From Chryseobacterium sp. FH1 (GTDB lineage: Bacteria; Bacteroidota; Bacteroidia; Flavobacteriales; Weeksellaceae): 64,000 bases of DNA. The notes under the pieces were generated by a model that was not told where the DNA came from, made no database searches, and saw nothing but the letters and a program-made list of their open reading frames with translations. How positions within the stretch are numbered: position 1 is the first letter of the stretch; each line of letters opens with the position of its first letter. Both the position numbers and the translations under genes were made by a program. Below are positions 35,621-44,104 of the stretch, piece after piece. The stretch covers positions 223,425 to 287,424 of the forward strand of contig NZ_JPLZ01000005.1 in assembly GCF_000735135.1 (NCBI RefSeq), in the 5' to 3' direction.

Positions 35621-37108
35621 ATGAAAAAACTATTAATAGGTCTTGCGTTTTCTGTTGCAACGCTCATTTCTGCTCAGAAAAATGACATCCAATATTACAT
35701 CGACAAAGCGCCATTCAAATTTGGAGCAATGGTTTTGCCTAATATTCCAGAAAAGGATTACAACTTCAAGGATTTTGGAGGTGTTGCCGATGGAAAAACT
35801 TTGAACACCAAAGCCTTCGAAAAAGCAATCACGACAATCTCCGCAAATGGTGGCGGAAGATTGATTGTCCCAGCTGGAACTTGGTTGACGGGGCCAATCG
35901 AGCTGAAAAGTAAAATCGATTTTCACGTGGAGGAAGGTGCAATCGTGCAGTTCAGCAGTGATATCAAACAATTTCCGATGAGAGAAACTTCGTCTGGGAA
36001 ATTTGAAGTGACGGCTCCGATTTGGGGAAATAATTTGAAGGATGTTTCCTTCACCGGAAAAGGGATTTTCGACGGTGCTGGAGAAGCTTGGCGTCCTGTG
36101 AAGAAATTCAAAACGACCGATGCACAATGGAAAGAATTGCTGGCGAAAAAAGGAAGCACGCTGAGCGACGACGGGAAAATCTGGTGGCCGAGCGAATCGG
36201 CAAAAAATGGTGAGCAATTGGCAAAAGTGATTGCGAAAACGCCCAATGCGACGATTGATATGTACCAGCAGTTGCACCATTTCTTGAGACCGATGATGTT
36301 CACGCTTTCCAAAGTGACGAATCTTTTGATTGATGGCCCAACGTTCCGAAACTCACCGAAATTTGTCATCAATCCAAAACAAATTACAAACCTTGTCATC
36401 AGAAACACAACCGTTTACAATCCGAAATGGGCTCAAAACGGAGACGGAATTGATATCAGTGCTTCGAAAAACGTGATTATCTATAACACAAAAGTGAACG
36501 CCGGCGACGACGGAATCTGTATGAAATCCAGTGGGACGCCGAAAAACGGTGAAGCGAATCTGCAAAACGTCATCATCGCAGAATGTACTGTTGGTGAGGG
36601 TCACGGCGGTTTTGTCATCGGAAGTAATACGGATGGCGGAATGAAAAATATCTTTGTTTCGAACTGTACTTTTGACGGAACGGATATCGGAATCCGTGTG
36701 AAAAGCAACTCCGGAAGAGGTGGCGATGTAAGCCAGATTTTCATTGATAATATCGAGATGAAAAACATTGTGAAATCTGCCGTTTTCTTTGATACTTTCT
36801 ACGCCGATGCACCAGTTGGAAGTACGAAAGAAAGCGAAGAGGCGCAACATTCCGGAGACAAAGTGCCTTATTTCCACGACTTTTATGTAAGCAATATCAA
36901 CTGTTCTTCGGCGGAAACGGCTTTCAGTTTCAGTGGACTTCCTGAGAAACTGATTGAGAATCTTTTCTTTAAAAACGTCAATATCACGAGTAAAAAAGGA
37001 ATTGTTGGGAAAAATGCCAATAATATCGTTTTTGAAAATGTGAAAATCAATAACAGTACAGATTATAAAATCGATAGTAATCTGAAGAAAGCAATTGTTG
37101 TGAAGTAA
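35621..37108 (+). CDS. GH28 polygalacturonase, canonical catalytic motifs
   Basis: The 495-residue secreted protein (signal peptide 1-18, KLLIGLAFSVATLISA) has a pectate-lyase-like opening (YNFKDFGGVADGKTLNT). Its beta-helix carries all GH28 hallmarks in order: NGDGID, AGDDGICMKS, GHGGFVIGS and RVKSNSGRGG. It should hydrolyse galacturonan or rhamnogalacturonan in the periplasm or outside. Unlike the GH28-like protein at 29365 its GHG site is intact. It is flanked by repeats on both sides and is not within a polysaccharide utilisation locus. Confidence 0.93.
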   Translation: MKKLLIGLAFSVATLISAQKNDIQYYIDKAPFKFGAMVLPNIPEKDYNFKDFGGVADGKTLNTKAFEKAITTISANGGGRLIVPAGTWLTGPIELKSKIDFHVEEGAIVQFSSDIKQFPMRETSSGKFEVTAPIWGNNLKDVSFTGKGIFDGAGEAWRPVKKFKTTDAQWKELLAKKGSTLSDDGKIWWPSESAKNGEQLAKVIAKTPNATIDMYQQLHHFLRPMMFTLSKVTNLLIDGPTFRNSPKFVINPKQITNLVIRNTTVYNPKWAQNGDGIDISASKNVIIYNTKVNAGDDGICMKSSGTPKNGEANLQNVIIAECTVGEGHGGFVIGSNTDGGMKNIFVSNCTFDGTDIGIRVKSNSGRGGDVSQIFIDNIEMKNIVKSAVFFDTFYADAPVGSTKESEEAQHSGDKVPYFHDFYVSNINCSSAETAFSFSGLPEKLIENLFFKNVNITSKKGIVGKNANNIVFENVKINNSTDYKIDSNLKKAIVVK

Positions 37109-37140
37109 TTTTTTACAATTATTAAAGGTGTTATTTTCAA

Positions 37141-37180
37141 AACCCTTCCAGATTGAAGCTGAAAGGGTTTTTTCTTTTTT
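37141..37180 (+). terminator. Intrinsic terminator of the GH28 gene
   Basis: AACCCTTCCAG (37141-37151) pairs with CTGAAAGGGTT (37159-37169) with one mismatch, followed by a T-rich run. Confidence 0.75.
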
Positions 37181-37318
37181 ATCAATAGCGTCGGGCTTCA
37201 GCCCGATGTCACTTTGAAAAAATAATCCAAGGCTTTAGCCAAAATTTATTACAAGTTTTGGCTAAAGCCTTTTTTATATTCCAATCTTTAAAATGGGCTG
37301 AAGCCCATTCCTATTGAT
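37181..37318. repeat. REP-like element: three hairpins closed by an outer stem
   Basis: Outer arms ATCAATAG (37181-37188) and CTATTGAT (37311-37318) enclose three palindromes: TCGGGCTTCAGCCCGA (37191-37206), a 14-bp stem GGCTTTAGCCAAAA (37231-37244 with 37256-37269), and AATGGGCT/AGCCCATT (37292-37309). It fills the gap between two converging genes. The GGGCTTCAGCCC core resembles REP sequences mobilised by RAYT transposases, but no such gene is in the window. Confidence 0.8.
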
Positions 37319-37325
37319 GAAATTT

Positions 37326-39425
37326 TTATTTTAAAGCGATTGTGAAATCTTCATTCATTAGCAAAACACCTTCTTCCTGACCTTGTGTGAAACCTTTCAG
37401 TTTTGAAGTTTTGCTTTTCAGAATTAAATCCTGAAGTTGTTTTTCTGACAGTTTTTTGCCTAATATTTCGAATGAAACTTTGAAACCACAAGCTTTGAAA
37501 TCAGAACAGCCGATTGCGGTTTTTCCTTTCATCAAATTGTTGGCTTTGCACTTTGGACATTGGGTTTCCGTCCAGATGATTTCGGTTTTTACTCTCGGCA
37601 CTTTTTCTTTTGACGGAGCAGGTTTTTTCTCCTCAAAATTGATGACTTTTCCTTTTGAACTGATGACTTTTCTCGTGAGTTCCGTGACCATCTCTATCAA
37701 TTCATCCTTGAATTGGTTTGCCTCGTACTCGCCTTTTTCGATTCTGCGCAGTTTGGATTCCCATTCTCCCGTGAGTTCGGGACTTTTTAGAACTTCGTCT
37801 TCGATGGTGTCAATCAATTCGATTCCGATTGACGTTGCGAAAATATTCTTCTTTTTACGCTCGATGTATTTTCTTCGGAACAATGTTTCGATGATGTTGG
37901 CTCGGGTTGAGGGTCTTCCGATGCCATTATTTTTCAGCATTTCGCGAAGTTCCTCATCTTCCACTTGCTTGCCTGCGGTTTCCATTGCTCTTAGCAAAGT
38001 TGCTTCTGTGTAAGGTTTCGGTGGCGAAGTTTTTCCCTGATGAATCAATGGTGCGTGGTCGCCTTTTTCGCCGGCTACGAATTCGGGGATTGTTTGTTCC
38101 TCGTCTTTATCTTTTTCGTCCTTTTCCTCTTTTTTATCTTTCGCATAAACCGCTCGCCAACCTGGTTCCAGGATTTGTTTTCCGGAAGCTTTGAAAGGAA
38201 TTGTTCCAACTTGTCCTTCAACCAAAGTATTTGAAATCTTACATTCTGGATAGAAAACGGCGATGAATCGTTTGGCAACCAGGTCATAAATTAATTTTTC
38301 CTCACGACTCAGATTTGATGAAGGCGGAATTTCTGTCGGAATAATCGCGTGGTGGTCCGTCACTTTCGTATCGTCGAAAACGGCTTTTGTTTTCGGGATT
38401 GGCTGAGAAAGTAAAGGCGAAATCAAGTCTGAATAAATCGTCATACTTTTCAGAATTCCACCAATTTTTGGATACAGGTTTTCTGACAAATAAGTCGTAT
38501 CAACTCTTGGATAAGTCGTGTGTTTTTTCTCGTAAAGACTTTGAATATAATTAAGCGTATGCTCCGCCGAGAAACCAAATTTCTTATTCGCTTCCACCTG
38601 AAGTCCCGTCAAATCGAATAAGCGAGGATTCTTTTCCTTTCCTTCCTTAATTTCAAAGGATACGATTTCAAATTGATTTTTCTTGAGATATTCTAAACCT
38701 TTTTCTGCTTTTTCTAAAGTTTTCAATCGGTCGATTGAGGCACTAAAAAGAACATCACGATATTTTGTTTTCAGTTCCCAATATTCTTCCTGAGAAAAAG
38801 CATCGATTTCTTTCTGACGCTGAACGAGCATTGCCAAAGTTGGAGTCTGAACTCTTCCAATTGACAAAACGGCTTTGTTTCCTCCAAATTTTTTAGTGAA
38901 TAATCTCGTCGCATTGATTCCCAACAGCCAATCGCCAATTGCTCTTGCGTTTCCTGCTTGATAAAGATTTTTGTAATCTTCCGCGGGTTTCAAATTTTCA
39001 AAACCTTCTTTGATTGAATCTTCCGTCAAGGAAGAAATCCACAAACGTTTCATCGGTTTGTCGCATTTTGCTTTCTGCAAAACCCAACGCTGAATGAGTT
39101 CTCCTTCTTGCCCTGCATCACCACAATTGATGACCTCATCACATTCCTGAACCAATTTTGCTATCGTATTAAATTGTTTTTCAACGCCATTGTTATCAAT
39201 CAATTTAATTCCGAATTGTTTGGGAATGATGGGCAGGAAAATCAAATCCCAGGATTTGAAATGTGGTGCATAATCCTGCGGTTCTTTCAGCGTGCAAAGA
39301 TGTCCGAAAGTCCAGGTGACGCAATAGCCGTTTCCTTCCATATAACCGCTTTTGGGATTGTTGGCTCCCAAAACTTTGGCAATATCACGGGCAACGCTGG
39401 GTTTTTCGGCTATACAAAGTTTCAT
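37326..39425 (-). CDS. topB: DNA topoisomerase III (type IA)
   Basis: The 699-residue enzyme starts MKLCIAEKPSVARDIAKVLG (Toprim domain) with the acidic metal site CGDAGQEGEL near 101-110. SIGRVQTPTL lies at 188-197, and the active-site Tyr305 in HTTYPRVDTTYL makes the transient DNA link. A Cys-rich zinc-ribbon-like tail (CPKC...CSDFKACGF) lies around residues 630-660. A Lys/Glu-rich insertion lies near 430-445. It decatenates DNA and resolves recombination intermediates. The upstream gap is long and repeat-filled. Confidence 0.95.
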   Translation of the reverse strand: MKLCIAEKPSVARDIAKVLGANNPKSGYMEGNGYCVTWTFGHLCTLKEPQDYAPHFKSWDLIFLPIIPKQFGIKLIDNNGVEKQFNTIAKLVQECDEVINCGDAGQEGELIQRWVLQKAKCDKPMKRLWISSLTEDSIKEGFENLKPAEDYKNLYQAGNARAIGDWLLGINATRLFTKKFGGNKAVLSIGRVQTPTLAMLVQRQKEIDAFSQEEYWELKTKYRDVLFSASIDRLKTLEKAEKGLEYLKKNQFEIVSFEIKEGKEKNPRLFDLTGLQVEANKKFGFSAEHTLNYIQSLYEKKHTTYPRVDTTYLSENLYPKIGGILKSMTIYSDLISPLLSQPIPKTKAVFDDTKVTDHHAIIPTEIPPSSNLSREEKLIYDLVAKRFIAVFYPECKISNTLVEGQVGTIPFKASGKQILEPGWRAVYAKDKKEEKDEKDKDEEQTIPEFVAGEKGDHAPLIHQGKTSPPKPYTEATLLRAMETAGKQVEDEELREMLKNNGIGRPSTRANIIETLFRRKYIERKKKNIFATSIGIELIDTIEDEVLKSPELTGEWESKLRRIEKGEYEANQFKDELIEMVTELTRKVISSKGKVINFEEKKPAPSKEKVPRVKTEIIWTETQCPKCKANNLMKGKTAIGCSDFKACGFKVSFEILGKKLSEKQLQDLILKSKTSKLKGFTQGQEEGVLLMNEDFTIALK

Positions 39426-40141
39426 CTGTAGTTTTTATTGTCTTTTTAAGGTCAGATGGAACGTCAAGACGTTTCATATTATCTCTGGAAATAAGGCTTG
39501 CAAAAATGCGATTTTTAAATTGAAAAAACGAGGGATTTTGAACACAAAATTCATAAAGATTTTTTTATCGGTATTGAAAAAAATTTAGGTTAAAGAAGGC
39601 GCTTCGCTTATGAGATTGAACTCTTGGGATTGTTTTTTTTACGCAAAGTGCGCGAAGATTTTTTTAAAATTATTGAAAATATTTTAGGATTCGCAAAGAC
39701 GCTTCGCTCATCAAAGACTATATTTTTTTTGCAGATGAACCTGATTTTGCAGATTTGAATTGGAAGAGAAAGTTCGATTGAAAGACAAAATCTTCAACTT
39801 TGCGAAGCGCCCCCCGAATTATCTCTTCTTTTCTATTTTTTTATTTTGAATCGATGAACTTCGTTAGGTTTGAGTGGAAATCGTTTTTTGCTTTGCCTTT
39901 GGTTCTAATTAGAGGGAAATCGTCTGCAAAAAAGATTGGAAACCCTTCGACAGGCTCAGGATAAACTCCAGGCGGATAAAGACACCCAAATAATTTTTTT
40001 ATGTAAATGAAAATCCCTCCGAAATGTAAGACATCGGAAGGATTCGTGAGAAAATAATGTAATGAATGTTTTGAATTTGGGGGTGAAAGTTTTCGAGTCT
40101 GCTCAGACCGACTTCGTTTAGGTAACAATTGTTTCTAAATT
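39426..40141. other. 716-bp gene-free, repeat-rich spacer
   Basis: No ORF with recognisable features is present; the open frame at 39841-40128 is made of repeat sequence. It contains several GACGCTTCGCTCAT-like fragments (near 39600 and 39699), a GCAGATTTTG repeat fragment near 39730-39757, copy C of the composite repeat, and a GC-poor hairpin at 40011-40045 that may terminate the tolC-like gene 2. Confidence 0.7.
39866..39992 (+). repeat. Composite intergenic repeat family, copy C with inserted second repeat
   Basis: It shares GGTTTGAGTGGAAATCG and AAATCGTCTGCAAAAAAGAT with copy A. Where copy A continues to its right end, a CCCTTCGACAGGCTCAGGA segment of the TCGAAG repeat family intervenes, before GGCGG and CCCAAATAA resume. 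Confidence 0.7.
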
Positions 40142-41425
40142 TTAAAATCCGGATTCGAAAACTTTCAAAAGTTCGGTTTGCTGGATGACCTCGTTTTTGC
40201 TGTTAATGAGATTGTAATTTGCTTGTAGCCAGTTGTTTCGGACGACGAAAAAGGTGTACGCGTCCATTAAACCTTCTTTGTATTTTTCCTCGGATTTTTG
40301 GAAAGAGAGTTTTTGATTTTCGAAATTGGCTTGGAGTAACGTGTATTTTTCTTCGGAATTCTGGAATTGTGCCTTGATGGAATTGATGCTTTGCGTGAGA
40401 TTATTAATGACAATTTCTTTGTCATAATTGGAATTGATGACGTTGAGTTTAGCAATTTCGACATTGTTTTTCACTTGTAATTTATTGAAAATCGGAATAT
40501 TGAGTCCGAAACCTAATTGCTGATTTTTGTTCCTTTTGAATTGTTCCGAAAATGCATCCGCCGATTCGCCCAAAGTTTTGCTGTAGAAACTAGACCAAGT
40601 GTAAGAGCCGTTGAAGGTCGGTAAATAGGCAGATTTTGCGATGGCAATGTTTTTTTGATTGGCTTTGATTTCTGTCAAAATCGTTTGATAAGCCGGATTT
40701 TTTTCGAGGAGATTTTTCACGAAATCGGCGTCGTCGAAATTGGAATGCGCCAACGCGTCGTCTTCCATTTTGAAGTCCAGAGAATCGGTCGTAATCGCCA
40801 GAGCATTCAATAAATTAATCTTGGACAAATCTCTGGAATTTTTTGCGGAAACCCATTGTTCCTGCAAAGTTCCGAGGTTGGCTTTGATGTCGTAAACGTC
40901 ACTTTTTGGTCGGTTTCCGATTTCCACTTCTTTTTCGGTACGCTTGATTTGGTCTTCGATTCCAGAGATTTGGGTTTCCAGAACATCCAGCCAACTTTTG
41001 TTGTTTTGGTAATTGAAAAACATTTGGATGACATTCAGTTTCACCTCATTTTGCGCTTGCTTCATTCGGAAAGTTGATGTTTCGCGATTGATTTTGGACA
41101 ATGAAATATTGAGGTAATTTCGCCAGCTCATTAGTTCCCAACTGGCTTGTGCGTAGAAATTGTCGTTTTGTGTATTGATGCTTTCACGTTGATTATTCTG
41201 CGGATTGATGCCGTTTCCGAAGTTGTAATTATGGTTGATTCCGGCATCTGCAGACGGTAACAACATTCCTTTTGAAGCGGAAACCAATCGGTCATTTTTT
41301 TGAATGTTGACCGACGATTGCTTCACCAAAGGATGATTTGCGGAAGCATAATCCAGACATCGTTTCAAAGTCCAGGTTTGGGCTGGGAAAAGGTTGATGA
41401 TGAATATGAAGAATAGTTTTTTCAT
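40142..41425 (-). CDS. TolC-family outer-membrane efflux protein 2
   Basis: The 427-residue protein has a short signal peptide (KKLFFIFIINLFPAQ) and then WTLKRCLDYASANHPLVKQS, the standard first TolC helix. Two coiled-coil repeats follow. It is the last gene of the second export operon, 147 bp after the permease at 41573-43999, and is the likely outer-membrane channel for the adaptor at 49739-50980. The spacer before it carries two small repeats. Confidence 0.9.
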   Translation of the reverse strand: MKKLFFIFIINLFPAQTWTLKRCLDYASANHPLVKQSSVNIQKNDRLVSASKGMLLPSADAGINHNYNFGNGINPQNNQRESINTQNDNFYAQASWELMSWRNYLNISLSKINRETSTFRMKQAQNEVKLNVIQMFFNYQNNKSWLDVLETQISGIEDQIKRTEKEVEIGNRPKSDVYDIKANLGTLQEQWVSAKNSRDLSKINLLNALAITTDSLDFKMEDDALAHSNFDDADFVKNLLEKNPAYQTILTEIKANQKNIAIAKSAYLPTFNGSYTWSSFYSKTLGESADAFSEQFKRNKNQQLGFGLNIPIFNKLQVKNNVEIAKLNVINSNYDKEIVINNLTQSINSIKAQFQNSEEKYTLLQANFENQKLSFQKSEEKYKEGLMDAYTFFVVRNNWLQANYNLINSKNEVIQQTELLKVFESGF

Positions 41426-41456
41426 TGTTTTAATTAGTTTTGATGTTGCGGGTTAT

Positions 41457-41513
41457 AACCACCCCGTCAAAAATTAAAAATTTTTGCCACCCCTCCAGTG
41501 GAGGGGAATTTTT
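41457..41513 (+). repeat. Dispersed CCACCCCGTC/CCCCTCC repeat, copy 2
   Basis: It has the same ends as copy 1 at 9538; here the right end forms a perfect CCCCTCCA-G-TGGAGGGG hairpin. Confidence 0.75.
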
Positions 41514-41525
41514 ATTGTTGTTTGT

Positions 41526-41572
41526 TTCCATAGGTTTCACCTACGGCTACTCAAGTTGAATCCTTCGGATTC
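41526..41572 (+). repeat. Double-hairpin repeat TAGGTTTCACCTA, copy 1
   Basis: TAGGT-ttc-ACCTA is followed by CGGCTACT and a GAATCC-ttc-GGATTC hairpin, ending at the permease stop. A copy sharing the same 26-base start is at 46635. Confidence 0.75.
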
Positions 41573-43999
41573 TTATTCGTATTTTAAATATTTAACCAAA
41601 TTGATTTTTGTGGCTTGGTAAGCTTTGAAACTGACGACAATGAAGGTTAAAATCAATAAAGAAATCATACTCAGAACGTAAGGCAAAACCGGCATATCGA
41701 TGCGGTAAGCGAAATCTTTCAGCCATTCGTTCATTGCATAATAACTTATGGGAATGCTTAGTATCACTGCGAAAAAACAAATGATTAAGAATCTTTTTGT
41801 CAAATCCCAGATGATGGTTTTCTCGTCTGCTCCCAAAGTTTTTTTGATTGCGACATCTTTAAGTTTTTGTTCTATTAATAATGATGACAAGGCGAATAAT
41901 CCTAACAATGCGACAACTAGAACCACGATATTCAAAGTGGTGAAAAGCGTCTGCTGTTTTTGGAATTTTTCAAAGGTTCTTGCAAATTGCTTGTCTATGA
42001 ATTGATAATCAAACGGATAACCTGGTTCTGCTTTCGTGAGCCAAAATTCTTTGATTCTTTCAACCGTTCCGTCAATATCTTTGGTGTCCAGCCTGATTTG
42101 GAGATTGCTCATACTATTTTTCGCCCAGTTTCTGTTGTAATTGAAAAACACGGCTGGCTCAATTGGCCTGTCAACTCCACCGTAGTAAAAATCTTTGACC
42201 ACGCCGAGAATCTTGTATTTCTTTTTGTCTTCCCAACCTGGCAGAATTTCTTTTCCAATTGCCTGCTGATTGTTCCAACCCATTTTTTTGGCGAAGGTTT
42301 CATTCACAACACTTCCGTTGATTGTGTCTGAAGCCTTTCTCCAGTTGAGGTCATTACCTGCGACAATTTTCATATCATAGAATCGGAAGTAGTTTTCTTC
42401 TATTGCACCAACGGCAACGGTGTTGATTATTTTGGTTGTATCAACGGCATATTTGACAACTGAAGCATTCCTCAATCCCATTCCCAAAGATTGTACAGAA
42501 CCTGTGGTTTCAAGAACACCAGAAATATTCTTGACTTCATTTCTTAGCAATTCATATTTTTTGACACTGTAATCCTTCTCGTTGTAATTGCTCTTTTTAA
42601 AATCAATTTGAATGACCTGATTTCCTTTGAAACCTAGATCTTTCTTCATCATAAAATCTACCTGAGAATGAATAATCAACGAACAAATGATGAAAAATGA
42701 GGAGATAACCAGTTGTAAAGTCAGGATTGAATTTCGCAACCAAACGCCATGCTTGCTTCGGGAAAAATTACCTTTCAAAGTATTAATCGGTTTGAAATTC
42801 GATAAATAAGTGGCCGGTATAATCCCTGCTAATAATGCGAAAAGAACCAATAAAATCGCCGAACCAATGAAAATATTAGGATCATTCAGTTTGATTTCTT
42901 TTCCCAAATATTTGTTGTAGGAAGGCAAAAGCAATTCGACCAAAGCAAAAGCGATAAAATAAGCGACCAGACAAATAATGAAAGTTTCTATCAAAAACTG
43001 AATCACCAAACTCTTCTTTGAACTGCCGATAGATTTTCTCACACCAACTTCCTTTGCACGCTGAGCAGATTGCGCAGTTTTAAGATTAATCAAATTGATT
43101 CCAGACAAAATCAAAATCAGGATGGATAATCCTAATAATATCTTCAAAGATTTCTTATCGCCTTTTGAGATTCCATCGCCTTTTGCATCCAATTTTATTT
43201 TGGTCAATGGTGTCAAGAATACCTTTGTCGGATTTTTTTTATCAATCTCAGAGCCCCACTTTTTAGAAAGAATCTCTTCATGATAGCGCTGCTGTTTTGT
43301 TAATTTTTCTTCTAATTTTTGAATATCTGTTCCTGGTTTCACTTTGAAGAGACCGAAAAAACTATAGCTCAACCATTGGTTATCATCTTTCGGCTGATTC
43401 TCCAATACCAGATAATCTGCTTTGAAAACGGAATTCTGCTCCGGTAATTTATAAATCAAAGAAACAGTGTAGACATTTCCGTTCTCATCTTTTTTAACTG
43501 TTTTTCCAATGCTATTTTTATAATCATCATCAAATAGTTGTTTTGCAGTTTTTTCAGATAACGCAATCTGAGATTTGTCCAGCAAGGCAGTATTAGGATT
43601 CCCGGCAATCGTCTCAAAAGGAAAAAATTTGAAAAACTGACTGGAAACCTGACCCACTGTGGAATAGCTGGAATTGTCGCCTGCAATCAATCTCGTTCTG
43701 TACCAAGCCCAAATATTCGCAATCGTGTAGTCTTCGATTTCTGGGAATTTTTCTTTGGATACATACAATTCAGGATAGCTGGATTGCGACATATTTCCAA
43801 AGCTAGAGAGATGATTCTCTACCAAATAGATATTCTCCTTATTTGGAATCCATTCTTCATAAGACTTTTCGTCCTGCCAATGGATGAATATCAAAAGGAA
43901 AACACACAAGCCAACGCTCAATCCCAAGACATTGATGATGGTTGAAAGCCAGTTTTTTCTGTAATTGATGAATGCGATTTTGAGCCAGTTTTTAATCAT
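41573..43999 (-). CDS. Large FtsX/MacB-type ABC permease (tandem paralogue 2)
   Basis: The 808-residue permease has two MacB-like halves: an N-terminal helix (about 20-42), a periplasmic domain, FtsX helices around 285-400, a second helix near 425-445, a second periplasmic domain and three C-terminal helices. AQRAKEVGVRKSIGSSKKSL and EQKLKDVAIKKTLGADEKT are the paired coupling loops. It is closely similar to the permease at 44105-46522, for example in NWLKIAFINYRKNWLSTIIN at the start, so the two are a tandem duplication. They share the ATPase at 46695-47417. Confidence 0.92.
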   Translation of the reverse strand: MIKNWLKIAFINYRKNWLSTIINVLGLSVGLCVFLLIFIHWQDEKSYEEWIPNKENIYLVENHLSSFGNMSQSSYPELYVSKEKFPEIEDYTIANIWAWYRTRLIAGDNSSYSTVGQVSSQFFKFFPFETIAGNPNTALLDKSQIALSEKTAKQLFDDDYKNSIGKTVKKDENGNVYTVSLIYKLPEQNSVFKADYLVLENQPKDDNQWLSYSFFGLFKVKPGTDIQKLEEKLTKQQRYHEEILSKKWGSEIDKKNPTKVFLTPLTKIKLDAKGDGISKGDKKSLKILLGLSILILILSGINLINLKTAQSAQRAKEVGVRKSIGSSKKSLVIQFLIETFIICLVAYFIAFALVELLLPSYNKYLGKEIKLNDPNIFIGSAILLVLFALLAGIIPATYLSNFKPINTLKGNFSRSKHGVWLRNSILTLQLVISSFFIICSLIIHSQVDFMMKKDLGFKGNQVIQIDFKKSNYNEKDYSVKKYELLRNEVKNISGVLETTGSVQSLGMGLRNASVVKYAVDTTKIINTVAVGAIEENYFRFYDMKIVAGNDLNWRKASDTINGSVVNETFAKKMGWNNQQAIGKEILPGWEDKKKYKILGVVKDFYYGGVDRPIEPAVFFNYNRNWAKNSMSNLQIRLDTKDIDGTVERIKEFWLTKAEPGYPFDYQFIDKQFARTFEKFQKQQTLFTTLNIVVLVVALLGLFALSSLLIEQKLKDVAIKKTLGADEKTIIWDLTKRFLIICFFAVILSIPISYYAMNEWLKDFAYRIDMPVLPYVLSMISLLILTFIVVSFKAYQATKINLVKYLKYE

Positions 44000-44104
44000 A
44001 ATTGATGAATGATGGTTGATGAATGATTTTGGGTTGGAAGTTGGGTGGTGGAAGATGGAAGTTTAGCTACTGTGTAAAAAATTTCCATCTTCAAACTTCC
44101 ATCC

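Noticed and set aside
35633..36280. 215-codon minus-strand frame
   Set aside because: It is antisense to the GH28 gene; the translation has no domain or signal sequence.
37326..39425. Topoisomerase I
   Set aside because: The start MKLCIAEKPSVARDI and overall layout fit topoisomerase III; only a single short Cys-rich tail is seen.
39841..40128. 95-codon open frame on the minus strand
   Set aside because: It consists of copy C of the composite repeat and a terminator-like hairpin; the encoded peptide is not protein-like.
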